Shown here: one piece after another, positions 49,376 through 57,907 of the stretch
Position numbering within the stretch: position 1 is the first letter of the stretch
Layout: each line of letters opens with the position of its first letter
NCBI GenBank assembly: GCA_016703325.1
Contig: JADJCH010000010.1
Span: 12,117 to 76,116 of the forward strand
Direction of reading: 5' to 3'
DNA length: 64,000 nt
DNA from: Burkholderiales bacterium
Lineage (GTDB): Bacteria > Pseudomonadota > Gammaproteobacteria > Burkholderiales > Burkholderiaceae_C
Translations under genes and position numbers: made by a program
The notes under the pieces: model-generated
What the model was told of the DNA's origin: nothing
Database searches by the model: none
Seen by the model: only the letters and a program-made list of their open reading frames with translations

Positions 49376-49547
49376 GGCCGGGATTGTACGGAGCAGCCGT
49401 CTGATGGGTGCTGCGCCGCAGTTCACACCGACCGTGTCGAGTGAGGATTGAGTGGTGTCTGGCGCGGCGTCTGAACAACGGGTTCGCAGTCAGTACTTCG
49501 TCAATGTTGCGCTGCGACAATCGCCTCCTTACCGAGGAGGTCTTGCC

Positions 49548-50150
49548 ATGAACTGCATGTTGCCGCCGGCCGCCTGGCTGAACACCGAACGAATGAATGA
49601 CCCGTTGTCGGCCTGGAAGAGCATGGCCGACCACTGGAACACCTGGGGCGCAGCCTGGACGGCCCCCTGGTCGACATGGGCGGCACTGCCCGCCCAGCCC
49701 TGGACCGCCACGTTGCAGGGCAGCCTGCCGTGGTGGCTGGCGCCTTGGGCGTTCCCGACCTCCTGGTGGGCGACGACGACGGTGTCATCCGCGCCGGTGC
49801 AGCCTGCATCCAGTGGTTCCACCGGTGTGGCCGTGGAAGCGGCTGCGGTCACTACTCTCCTGCCCGTCGCGCGCATCGAGCCCGCTGCCGCGACCCCCGA
49901 CGACCTCACCCGCATCGAAGGCATCGGGCCGAAGATCGCGGAGATCCTGAAGTCCGGCGATATCCGCACCTTTGCCGAGCTGGCCCACACCGCTGTGCCG
50001 CGCCTGCTGGCCCTGCTGGAAGCCGCCGGGCCGCGGTATCGCCTCGCGCGCCCCGACACCTGGAGTGAACAGGCCGGCCTGCTCGCCCGAGGTGACGAGG
50101 CCGGTTTTGCCGCGTTGGCGGCGGCCCTGCGCGGCGGCGTGCGCGCCTGA
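49548..50150 (+). CDS. Helix-hairpin-helix domain protein
   Basis: 200 residues from ATG 49548, with GAGGAGG 7 nt upstream. The N-terminal half is tryptophan-rich and low complexity (WKSMADHWNTWGAAWTAPWS), resembling short phasin-like or membrane-surface segments. The C-terminal half, DDLTRIEGIGPKIAEILKSG with TFAELAHTAVPRLLALLEAA, is a helix-hairpin-helix unit of the kind found in DNA-binding and ribosomal-associated DUF4332-like proteins. Function unknown. Confidence 0.65.
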   Translation: MNCMLPPAAWLNTERMNDPLSAWKSMADHWNTWGAAWTAPWSTWAALPAQPWTATLQGSLPWWLAPWAFPTSWWATTTVSSAPVQPASSGSTGVAVEAAAVTTLLPVARIEPAAATPDDLTRIEGIGPKIAEILKSGDIRTFAELAHTAVPRLLALLEAAGPRYRLARPDTWSEQAGLLARGDEAGFAALAAALRGGVRA

Positions 50151-50228
50151 GGGCCTGGCCGACGCCCTGAGCGGCTAACGCCCGGACCGTTGCGGCGGGC
50201 GGGCAGGGGCAAGGCCCGGCGGGTCGGT

Positions 50229-52616
50229 TCACTGCTTCAGGAACCCCATCCCGCGACGCTCGCGCACCTGAGGCTTGACCCGGTGCTCGCTCTCCAGCTG
50301 GGCGAGGAACTCGTCCGGCTCGAAGCCGCAGCCGAGGATGTCCACCTGCCGTTTCACCGCGGCAAAGTCTCCCGCGGCCAGTTGATCGAGCTGGGCCAGG
50401 CGCTGGCGCTGTTCGGGGCTGAGCCGGATGCCTTCTCCCGCCAGGGCTTCGGTGATGAACATGCGCTCGCGCTGCTCGCCGTTGAGCGGCAGGAAGCGGA
50501 TTTTGAAGGTGAAGCGCCGCAGCGCTGCCTCGTCGATGTCCTCGAACAGGTTGGTGGTGCAGATGAAAATGCCGGCAAAACGCTCCATGCCCTGCAGCAT
50601 CTCGTTGACCTCGCTGACCTCGTAGTTGCGCTCGGCGCGGCGGCGACTGCGCATGAAGCTGTCGGCCTCGTCGAGCAGCAGCACCGCCTGCTCCTGTTCG
50701 GCCGCTTCGAACATGCGCGCCATGGCCTGTTCGGTTTCACCCACATACTTGCTGACCAGGTCGCTGGCCTGGCGGACCATCAGCCTGCGACCGAGTTCGC
50801 TGGCGATGTGTTCGGCCAGCGCGGTCTTGCCGGTGCCTGGCGGCCCGTAGAAGCACAGCGCGCCGTGACCGCGGCGCAGCAGCGCCTCGACGATGCGTGG
50901 AATGGGGAAGCGGCTCTCCACGTTGAGCAGGCCCAGGTCGTACTGAGTCACCACGGGGCGCGCGCCGCGATCGCTGCGTTCGGTGCTGCCCAGGGCCTTG
51001 TCGGCGTGGGTCAGCTGGCGCTCGATCAGCGCTTCCAGGCGGAGATCGGCGGCCCCTGCTGACGGCTCACCCGCCTGCGCATCGATCAGCCTTGCAAAAC
51101 GCACCGCGGTGCGGATCTGCGCTGGCGTGAGGGCGCTGCGCTGCGACAGGCGCTGAGTGAAGTCTGCACTCACCTCCACACCGGCGAGCGCCTTGCGGAC
51201 GAGTGCATCGCGTGCGCCCGGGGGCGGTGACTTCAGCTCCAGGTGGTACTGGAAGCGGCGGCGAAAGGCCGTGTCGATCTGCTCAATGCGGTTGGTGACC
51301 CAGATCACCGGCACCGGGTTGGTTTCCAGGATCTGGTTGACCCAGGCCTTGCCGTTGACCGAGCTGCCGGCCAGGCTCTCGCCGCCGTGGTTCTCCAGTC
51401 GAGCCATCAGCTGGGCGGCGTCGGCGCTCACGGCGGGGAACACGTCCTCCACTTCGTCAAACAGCAGGGCCACGCCCGCACTGCCCTTGAGGAAGACCTG
51501 GCTGATCTGCAGCGAGCGGTAGCGATCACGCCCGGACAGTGAATTGCCCTCGCGATCGGCATATTCCACCTCATAGAGGTCCAGACCGGCGGCCTGTGCC
51601 GCCACGCGGGCCAGCTCGGTCTTGCCGGTGCCTGGCGGGCCGTACAGCAGCAGATTGACACCCGCCTCCCGGCGCTGCACCGCATGGCGCAGCAACGTGG
51701 TGAGCAACTCCACTTCGTCGGCCACGTAGCCGAAGTCACCCGGCGTCAGCTCGCTGCGGGTGGCCGGGCGGGTGAACACCGCCATCAGGTCCTGCCGGTC
51801 GCGATACTCCCGCATCAGCACCGGCGGCAGTTGGTCTGAAACCTTCATCAGGTCGGCCAGATCGGTGATGTTGTGCTCGGAGATCAGGTTCTCCACCATG
51901 CCGATGCGCTCCAGCCGGCTGCCGCTGCGCAACGCGTCGGCCACATCCCGGGCATCGACGCCGGCCACTTCGGCCAGGGTGGCGTACGCCTCCTGGGCGC
52001 TGGCGACCTTGAACTCCACCAGCAGGCCGCGCAGTTCACGCTGGGACCGCGCCAGCGTGCCGTAGAGCAGCAGGGCGCGTTCGGCCGCGTTGAGTTGCAG
52101 CAGGGCGGCCAGGCGGTCCACGTTGTCCTGCACCAGGGAGCTGCCGTGCTTCAGGCTGCCGGCCAGCCAGTCGTGGGTGCAGCCAAACACCGCCAGCAGG
52201 TCCTTCGGTGCGTCCTTGATGTACTCGTCCAGGTAGAAGAAAAGGGTGTTTTCCTCGTAGGGGCCGCACCAGGCGCCATGCCTGGCCAGGAAGGCTGCAT
52301 CGTCCAGGGCCTCATGGCCCGCCCAGGCCGGGTGCTGATGCAGACGCCGGCCGAGGAAGGCCCGCAGTCGGCCGAGAACGGTCACCGGCCAGACCAGTTG
52401 CCGGGCGATGACGCCCAGCAGGCTGTTCCAATCCCGCCGCCCCGCCAGGCGATGGGCATGGCGCAACGTCAGGCTGAGGATGAAGCGGGCGCTGAGGCGG
52501 TCGAGCACCGAGGAGTCGATGGCGCAACGGGGCACCACGAGGCCGCGCGCCACGGCGCGCGAGCGCGACTTGCGCTGCGTGCTGCCCTCGGACTCTGGAC
52601 GGATTTCCTTGCGCAT
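50229..52616 (-). CDS. Tandem AAA+ ATPase
   Basis: 795 residues from ATG 52616 (GGAGGGG 4-5 nt upstream; ATG 52703 would add 29). The N-terminal 260 residues are helical with no known motif. Two AAA+ modules follow, each with Walker A GPPGTGKT; Walker B is VALLFDEVEDVF in the first and AVLLLDEADSFM in the second; both have arginine-finger regions (FRRRFQYHL; LRRFTFKIRFL). It resembles remodelling ATPases of the CDC48/FtsH-like AAA class, without a protease domain. Partner unknown. Confidence 0.8.
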   Translation of the reverse strand: MRKEIRPESEGSTQRKSRSRAVARGLVVPRCAIDSSVLDRLSARFILSLTLRHAHRLAGRRDWNSLLGVIARQLVWPVTVLGRLRAFLGRRLHQHPAWAGHEALDDAAFLARHGAWCGPYEENTLFFYLDEYIKDAPKDLLAVFGCTHDWLAGSLKHGSSLVQDNVDRLAALLQLNAAERALLLYGTLARSQRELRGLLVEFKVASAQEAYATLAEVAGVDARDVADALRSGSRLERIGMVENLISEHNITDLADLMKVSDQLPPVLMREYRDRQDLMAVFTRPATRSELTPGDFGYVADEVELLTTLLRHAVQRREAGVNLLLYGPPGTGKTELARVAAQAAGLDLYEVEYADREGNSLSGRDRYRSLQISQVFLKGSAGVALLFDEVEDVFPAVSADAAQLMARLENHGGESLAGSSVNGKAWVNQILETNPVPVIWVTNRIEQIDTAFRRRFQYHLELKSPPPGARDALVRKALAGVEVSADFTQRLSQRSALTPAQIRTAVRFARLIDAQAGEPSAGAADLRLEALIERQLTHADKALGSTERSDRGARPVVTQYDLGLLNVESRFPIPRIVEALLRRGHGALCFYGPPGTGKTALAEHIASELGRRLMVRQASDLVSKYVGETEQAMARMFEAAEQEQAVLLLDEADSFMRSRRRAERNYEVSEVNEMLQGMERFAGIFICTTNLFEDIDEAALRRFTFKIRFLPLNGEQRERMFITEALAGEGIRLSPEQRQRLAQLDQLAAGDFAAVKRQVDILGCGFEPDEFLAQLESEHRVKPQVRERRGMGFLKQ

Positions 52617-52788
52617 CGACCCCTCCGCGCTGCAGTCCGAGGGGAGAAACGCATCGCCCCAGGCATCGGCTGCCGGCGCGCGGATCTTCGCCCTATCCCG
52701 CATGGCTGCGCAAGATCAAGGGAACGGGAATCCTGCGGGCCCGTGCCGCGCCGGCCTCCGGCAGCGCGCCCAGGGCGGGACGACCGAT

Positions 52789-53076
52789 TCAGTGCAGCAG
52801 CACCGGCTGCTGGGCCAGGACGGTGTAGGCCGAAAGGTAGTCGTCGATTTCTTCGGCGCTGGGAGACTGCTGGATCAGCGCCTCCACCCCTGCCTTGAAG
52901 TACTCGGCCAGCGTACCCTCGATGAAAATCTCGCGGCGCGACTGCTTGTCGACGATCTCGTAGCCCCCGCGGCGCGGTGCTTCCACCCCGTCGTGAGCCC
53001 AAGCAGGGGACGAAGCCGCTTCAGCCACCTCGATGTGGACCACCGCAAAGTTTTCCGAGTTGTAGAGCATCTGCAT
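52789..53076 (-). CDS. DUF3567 family protein
   Basis: 95 residues from ATG 53076, chosen because AAGGAG lies 9 nt upstream. MQMLYNSENFAVVHIEV at the start, RRGGYEIVDKQSRREIFIEG, and SAEEIDDYLSAYTVLAQQPV at the end match this short family, which I know mainly from betaproteobacteria. Function unknown. It lies upstream of the AAA+ gene on the same strand, with a 172-nt gap. Confidence 0.88.
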   Translation of the reverse strand: MQMLYNSENFAVVHIEVAEAASSPAWAHDGVEAPRRGGYEIVDKQSRREIFIEGTLAEYFKAGVEALIQQSPSAEEIDDYLSAYTVLAQQPVLLH

Positions 53077-53140
53077 GGACAAACTCTCCTTGAGGTGTCA
53101 TATGGAGTCCGTGGCACCGGGTTTCAAGTCCCCGCCCTGC

Positions 53141-54310
53141 TCAGGGGCCAACCGGTTGCCAGCCGGTGAGGCGCAGCACCAGTGGATCGCCGCGGGGCTC
53201 CCGAAGTTCCACCCGCACCGGCCAATGGCCGCGCTGCGGGTCGGTCCAGATGTCGGCGCGGGTGTCAAAGGGTTCGTCCGGCACCCGCGACAGGTGCAGC
53301 TGTCCTTGCTCGCTGCGGCTTTGCAGCACGAAGATCCAATGCTGCACATCGCCCCCGACGGCCGCGACGTCCAGCCCGATGCGATCACCCTGGGTCGGTC
53401 CGGGGGCGGGCCACGCACTCAACAGGCCGGCCATCTCCACCAGCCAGCTCAGCCGATCCTGGGTGCCCGGGCGCAGTGCCAGCGATTGGCTGCGGGTGGA
53501 AAAACGCAGCCGGTCCTCTGCGACGACAGCTCCGGTGCCGCTGTTGTCACCCTGACGCTCGATGGTGAGAGCCCTTTCGCTGCGGCCCAGGCGCCGCTCG
53601 CTGTGTCGGCGGGGTGCGAGGCCACAGGCGTCAAAAAGTCCGTCGCTGCGCTGCAGCAGGATGGTTCCGACCACCGGCAGCCGTCCCTCCAGTTTGAGTC
53701 GGTAACGGTCGGGCAGGTGACGCCACTCCAGCTGGCCTTCGCCATGGATGCCGCCGCGGTCGAGGCTGTAGCGCACGTTCACCGAAGGCGGCAATTGCTC
53801 CTGAGGAACGGCCGGACAACCAGGTGTTGCTGCAAATCGTCCGGTCGCCGGTCGGCCTGGTGCGGTGGGCGCTGTTGCAGCAGGAGCCGGGTCGGTTGCC
53901 ATGGACGGTTGGGCCTCTGCGGTGTGGTCGATGGGCGATGCTTCGATGGCGCGTGAGTGTCTGGAGGCGCCAGGCTCTGCTGCCGGGGATCCTGGAGCGC
54001 GGGCCCCGCTGCGTCGGCCAGAGGACGCGGCCGATGTGCTGGACTGAGCTGTGACCACTGAGGCCTGCACGTCGGGCTGCTCCGATCGTTGAGCGGTAGA
54101 GGTGGCAGCATGGGCATCGGCCGCCGACGGACCGGAGGCCTTCGGCGCTGGCAGCAGCACGGTTGCAGGTCGGGTTTCCAAAGGAGGGGCCGGGGCCTGC
54201 ACTGCGGTGTCGAACTGCGGGGGCTGCAACAGCCACAGGTGCACAGCCGCCACGGCCAAGGCCAGCAGCAGGGCACCTGCAAGTCGGCGCCATCGTCGGT
54301 TCAAGGTCAT
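53141..54310 (-). CDS. DUF3108 domain protein
   Basis: 389 residues. N-terminal membrane anchor (RRLAGALLLALAVAAVHLWL), then a long Pro/Ala/Ser linker (about 40-160), then the DUF3108 beta-rich domain from VRYSLDRGGIHGEGQLEW to the end (GLAPRRHSERR, WPVRVELREPRGDPLVLRL). The linker length suggests reach across the periplasm. Function not established. Divergent from the FAH-like gene, 90 nt between starts. Confidence 0.8.
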   Translation of the reverse strand: MTLNRRWRRLAGALLLALAVAAVHLWLLQPPQFDTAVQAPAPPLETRPATVLLPAPKASGPSAADAHAATSTAQRSEQPDVQASVVTAQSSTSAASSGRRSGARAPGSPAAEPGASRHSRAIEASPIDHTAEAQPSMATDPAPAATAPTAPGRPATGRFAATPGCPAVPQEQLPPSVNVRYSLDRGGIHGEGQLEWRHLPDRYRLKLEGRLPVVGTILLQRSDGLFDACGLAPRRHSERRLGRSERALTIERQGDNSGTGAVVAEDRLRFSTRSQSLALRPGTQDRLSWLVEMAGLLSAWPAPGPTQGDRIGLDVAAVGGDVQHWIFVLQSRSEQGQLHLSRVPDEPFDTRADIWTDPQRGHWPVRVELREPRGDPLVLRLTGWQPVGP

Positions 54311-54400
54311 CGGAACACAGGGGCCGTGGAGCCGGCCGAAGCTGCGGGTCCCGAAATCTACAATGCGCCGCCTCGCTTTGACCGGTCTCCTGCATCGACG

Positions 54401-55471
54401 ATGAAACTCGCTAGTTACAAAGACGGCTCCCGCGACGGGCAACTGGTGGTGGTCTCGCGCGATCTGGGGCTGGCGCACTATGCCACCGGCATCGCGACCC
54501 GGCTGCAGCAGGTGCTGGACGACTGGAACTACCTGGCGCCTCTGTTGCAGGACCTGTCGGAGACCCTCAACCATGGCAAGGCCCGCCATGCCTTTGCCTT
54601 TGAGCCGCAGTTGTGCACTGCCCCCTTGCCACGGGCCTTCGGTCGCACCCTGGCAGGCGCGTGGCCGGCTCACCGAGCGCTGCGGGCGCAGGCCGAAGGC
54701 AAGGACGCACCAGTGGACCTGAAGGTCGATCCGGTGACGCGGTTGTGCCCGGGAGACTGGGGCGTGGGGGCCTGTGACGACATGCTGCTACCTGCCGGTG
54801 TGACCCAGCCGGAGGTGGCCGCTGGGCTGGCGGCGGTGGTTGCCGATCTGCCGGCCGGTGTGGCGCCGGACCTGGCGTTGGAAGGCATCCGTCTGCTGAT
54901 GTTGTCCGTTGACTGGAGCGCCCTGCCTTCGATGGCGGGCGATCCGGCGACGTCGCTTCTTCCCTTTGCGTCCCATTGGGCTCCGGTGGCCGTGACGCTG
55001 GACGAAGTGGGCGGAGGCTGGCAGCGCGGACGACTGCACGCCAACCTGCGGATGCACTGCCGGGGGGAGGCGTGGGGCGACATTGACTGCGCCCAGGGCA
55101 TGTACTTCCATTTCGGGCAGCTCATTGCGGACGCAGCCCGATTGCGTCCGCTGCGCGCCGGCAGCATCGTCTCGGCAGGGCCGGTGAGTGGACTGCCTTC
55201 GGGTCTGGCCAGCGCCTCCTGGGTCGAGCGGGCGGCGCGAATGCAGTTGGCACGTCGGGAATGGGAGACGGCGGCAGCAGACACAGCGGTCGAGCAGGCA
55301 ACGACCCCGCGGCGGCGCAAGCAGCCGACCACCCCGGCCCCGTCGGACGATCATCAGGCTCCAGCGGCACTGCGTGATGGGGACAGTCTGCGCATCGAGG
55401 TGTTCGGCACCGACGGCATGAGTGTGTTTGGCGGGATCGAGCAGACACTCCTGATGCAGCCTGGTGATTGA
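54401..55471 (+). CDS. Degenerate fumarylacetoacetate hydrolase family protein
   Basis: 356 residues. MKLASYKDGSRDGQLVVVSR, ARHAFAFEPQLCTAPLPRAF, ALEGIRLLMLSVDWSALPS and SIVSAGPVSGLPSG align well with the FAH family. The metal-binding D-x-E-x-E region (DFEAEVAV in active members) reads PEVAAGLAAV here, and the lysine of SKPAT reads GDPAT, so catalytic residues look lost. A lineage-specific charged insert (about 280-325) precedes the C-terminal LRIEVFGTDGMSVFGGIEQT. It may be a non-catalytic paralogue. Confidence 0.75.
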   Translation: MKLASYKDGSRDGQLVVVSRDLGLAHYATGIATRLQQVLDDWNYLAPLLQDLSETLNHGKARHAFAFEPQLCTAPLPRAFGRTLAGAWPAHRALRAQAEGKDAPVDLKVDPVTRLCPGDWGVGACDDMLLPAGVTQPEVAAGLAAVVADLPAGVAPDLALEGIRLLMLSVDWSALPSMAGDPATSLLPFASHWAPVAVTLDEVGGGWQRGRLHANLRMHCRGEAWGDIDCAQGMYFHFGQLIADAARLRPLRAGSIVSAGPVSGLPSGLASASWVERAARMQLARREWETAAADTAVEQATTPRRRKQPTTPAPSDDHQAPAALRDGDSLRIEVFGTDGMSVFGGIEQTLLMQPGD

Positions 55472-55612
55472 AACGTCGCAGGCATGGGCAGGGGTCGGTT
55501 CCGGGTGACACCACCCCGGGCGGCCGGCACAATCGTTTCACGGATTGCAGGATCCTATGCCTCACACCCCCCCTTCCTCCCTTTTCCATTCCTTGACTGC
55601 CAGGAGACTTCC

Positions 55613-56446
55613 GTGACCGACAACAGCTACGCCCAGGCCTACACCGATGCCTTCAGCAAGTTCGTGCCCGGCTTTGACTTTCTGCAGGGACTGGTGAAGA
55701 ACGCCGGTCACACGCTGCCCACGGTGGGCCAGTGGATCGCCCCGGTGCTCGACCCGGCGGAATTGGACAAGCGCATTGCCGAGTTGCGCACGGTGCAGTT
55801 CTGGCTGGAGCAGAACGCCCGCATGATCGGCGCCACCATCCAGGCGATGGAAGTGCAGCGCATGACGCTGTCGGCACTGCAGGGCATGAATGTGTCGATG
55901 GCCGACCTCAGCGATGCGCTCAAGGTGCGGGTGCCGGGAGTGTTCGGTGCGCAGGCGGGCGAGCCGGCGCCTGCACCCAGGGCGGCGTCCCCGGCACCGG
56001 CACCTGCTGCGGCACAGAGGTCGCCCGAGAACGACGAGGACCGCCCGACGGTCGGAGCCGGTGGGGCGGTGGACCCGATGCAGTGGTGGGGTGCGCTGAC
56101 CCAGCAGTTCACCCAGTTGGCCACGCAGGCGATGCAGGCCACGGGGGACGCAGCTCAGCAGGCCAGCCAGGCGATGCAGGCGGCAGGAGCGGCCGCAGCC
56201 GATGTGGTGGCTCAGGCCGCACCGGTGGCCGCCGCCGCTGCTGCTGCGGCCGTCGAGCCCCTGTCGAAGGGGGCCGAGATGGCGGCCCAGGTGGTGGCGT
56301 CGCAGGTGCAGCAGGCCGCGGAGGGCCCGGTCACCGCCAAAGCAGCGAAGCGGGCTGCCGCCAAGAAGACGACGGCTTCCAAGCAGGCCGCCAAGCCCGC
56401 CGCCAAAACCGCAGCGAAGCGATCCGCGCCGAAGGCGAGGGGCTGA
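55613..56446 (+). CDS. phaM: PHA granule-associated multifunctional protein PhaM
   Basis: 277 residues from GTG 55613 (AGGAG 7 nt upstream). KFVPGFDFLQGLVKNAG, TVGQWIAPVLDPAELDKRIA and LRTVQFWLEQNARMIGATIQ are the PhaM N-terminal domain. An alanine/glutamine-rich middle leads to a lysine-alanine tail (KRAAAKKTTASKQAAKPAAK) like the histone-H1-like DNA-binding tail of PhaM, which tethers PHB granules to the nucleoid and activates PHA synthase. The FIST gene begins at the very next base after its stop. Confidence 0.88.
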   Translation: MTDNSYAQAYTDAFSKFVPGFDFLQGLVKNAGHTLPTVGQWIAPVLDPAELDKRIAELRTVQFWLEQNARMIGATIQAMEVQRMTLSALQGMNVSMADLSDALKVRVPGVFGAQAGEPAPAPRAASPAPAPAAAQRSPENDEDRPTVGAGGAVDPMQWWGALTQQFTQLATQAMQATGDAAQQASQAMQAAGAAAADVVAQAAPVAAAAAAAAVEPLSKGAEMAAQVVASQVQQAAEGPVTAKAAKRAAAKKTTASKQAAKPAAKTAAKRSAPKARG

Positions 56447-57736
56447 ATGGCGACTGCCGCATCGGTTGAATGGCCGGCCTTCCGGGTCGGTCACGCCACC
56501 CACCCCGATGCCCACATGGCGCTGGCGTTGGCCGCTGCGCAGGTGGAGGCCCAGGCCCAGGCCCAGACCCAGCCCTGGACAGGGACAGGCGTCGCGACGC
56601 CCAACCTCGGTTGGCTCTACATCACCGACCGGTACGTCGATGCTGCATCGACCTTGCTGCGCGAGCTGCGCCTGCGCTGGCCTGGGGTGGCATGGACGGG
56701 CTGCGTCGGCATCGGCGTGGCCGCCAGCGGGGTGGAGTACTTCGACGAGCCAGCACTGGTGTTGATGCTGGCGGCGCTGCCGCAGGGCAGTTTTCGGCTG
56801 TTCAATGGCCAGCATCCATTGCCCCGGGGTCTGGCGCACACCGCACTGGTGCACGCCGATGGCGCCGAAGCCGACCTGCAGACCCTGGTGGGCGAACTGG
56901 CTGAACGGACCGACAGTGGTTACCTGTTTGGGGGGCTGACGGCCTCGCGGGGGCGGAACCTGCAGTTCAGTCTGCCGGTCCAGGTGGCGTTGGATCCCGA
57001 GGGAGAAGCCGCTGGCCTCTACGAGGGGGGCGTGTCGGGTGTGGCTTTTGACGCGGGGCTGCCATTGCTGTCGCGAGTGACGCAGGGCTGCCAGCCGGTG
57101 GGGCCGGTGCGCCAGGTGACTGCGGCGCAGAACAACCTGGTGCTCGGCCTGGATGGGGAGCCGGCTCTGCCAGCACTGCTGGCCGATCTGGGAGTGACGT
57201 TGGACGACCCGAAACAGGCGTTGCCCAGGCTGCGTGCCACCCTGGCCGGGCTGACCGATTCGCGCGACGACATGCTGCTGCGCGCCGGACAGTTTGGCGC
57301 CGACACACGGGTTCGACATCTGATCGGGCTGGACCCGCTGCGCTCCGGGGTCGCACTGGCCGACCGGGTGGAGGCGGGCATGCGGCTGGCCTTCTGCACC
57401 CGCAACACGGAAGCTGCCCGACGCGATCTGGTGCGCATCTGTGCCGAACTGCGCGAGGAGCTCTGCCCGGAGGAGGGCGACGGGATCGCTTCGGTTGGGG
57501 CCGGAGCGGTGCTTCGACCCGAAGACCGGGTGGCCGGGGCGATCTACGTCAGTTGCTCAGGCCGGGGCGGGCCCCACTTTGGCGCGCCATCGGCTGAACT
57601 GCAGTTGATCCGCCATGCCTTGGGGGATGTGCCGCTGGTCGGCTTCTTTGCCGGTGGGGAGATTGCACGCAGGCACGTCTACGGCTACACCGGCGTGCTC
57701 ACGCTGTTCCTGAAACGTGCCTCCGGACAGGGGTGA
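56447..57736 (+). CDS. FIST domain sensory protein
   Basis: 429 residues with FIST N- and C-terminal domains: TGCVGIGVAASGVEYFDEPA, LFGGLTASRGRNLQ, and VGFFAGGEIARRHVYGYTGV at the end. FIST domains bind small ligands, probably amino acids, in signalling proteins. Here there is no fused kinase, cyclase or receptor domain. The ATG directly follows the phaM stop (TGA-ATG), so the two are co-expressed. Confidence 0.85.
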   Translation: MATAASVEWPAFRVGHATHPDAHMALALAAAQVEAQAQAQTQPWTGTGVATPNLGWLYITDRYVDAASTLLRELRLRWPGVAWTGCVGIGVAASGVEYFDEPALVLMLAALPQGSFRLFNGQHPLPRGLAHTALVHADGAEADLQTLVGELAERTDSGYLFGGLTASRGRNLQFSLPVQVALDPEGEAAGLYEGGVSGVAFDAGLPLLSRVTQGCQPVGPVRQVTAAQNNLVLGLDGEPALPALLADLGVTLDDPKQALPRLRATLAGLTDSRDDMLLRAGQFGADTRVRHLIGLDPLRSGVALADRVEAGMRLAFCTRNTEAARRDLVRICAELREELCPEEGDGIASVGAGAVLRPEDRVAGAIYVSCSGRGGPHFGAPSAELQLIRHALGDVPLVGFFAGGEIARRHVYGYTGVLTLFLKRASGQG

Positions 57737-57907
57737 ATCCGCCAGCGCTTCACGATTGCCATGCCCTCTGGTCAGACCGATTCCTGCAGGGCGCTACATT
57801 TCCACCTGCGTGACTTGCCGCGGCCCGATCGGCGTGCGGACCCGCATCTCAGCCTCAGACTGCAGCGGCTGCGCCCTGACTGGCCGGCCTGTGAAGACTC
57901 CCAACCC

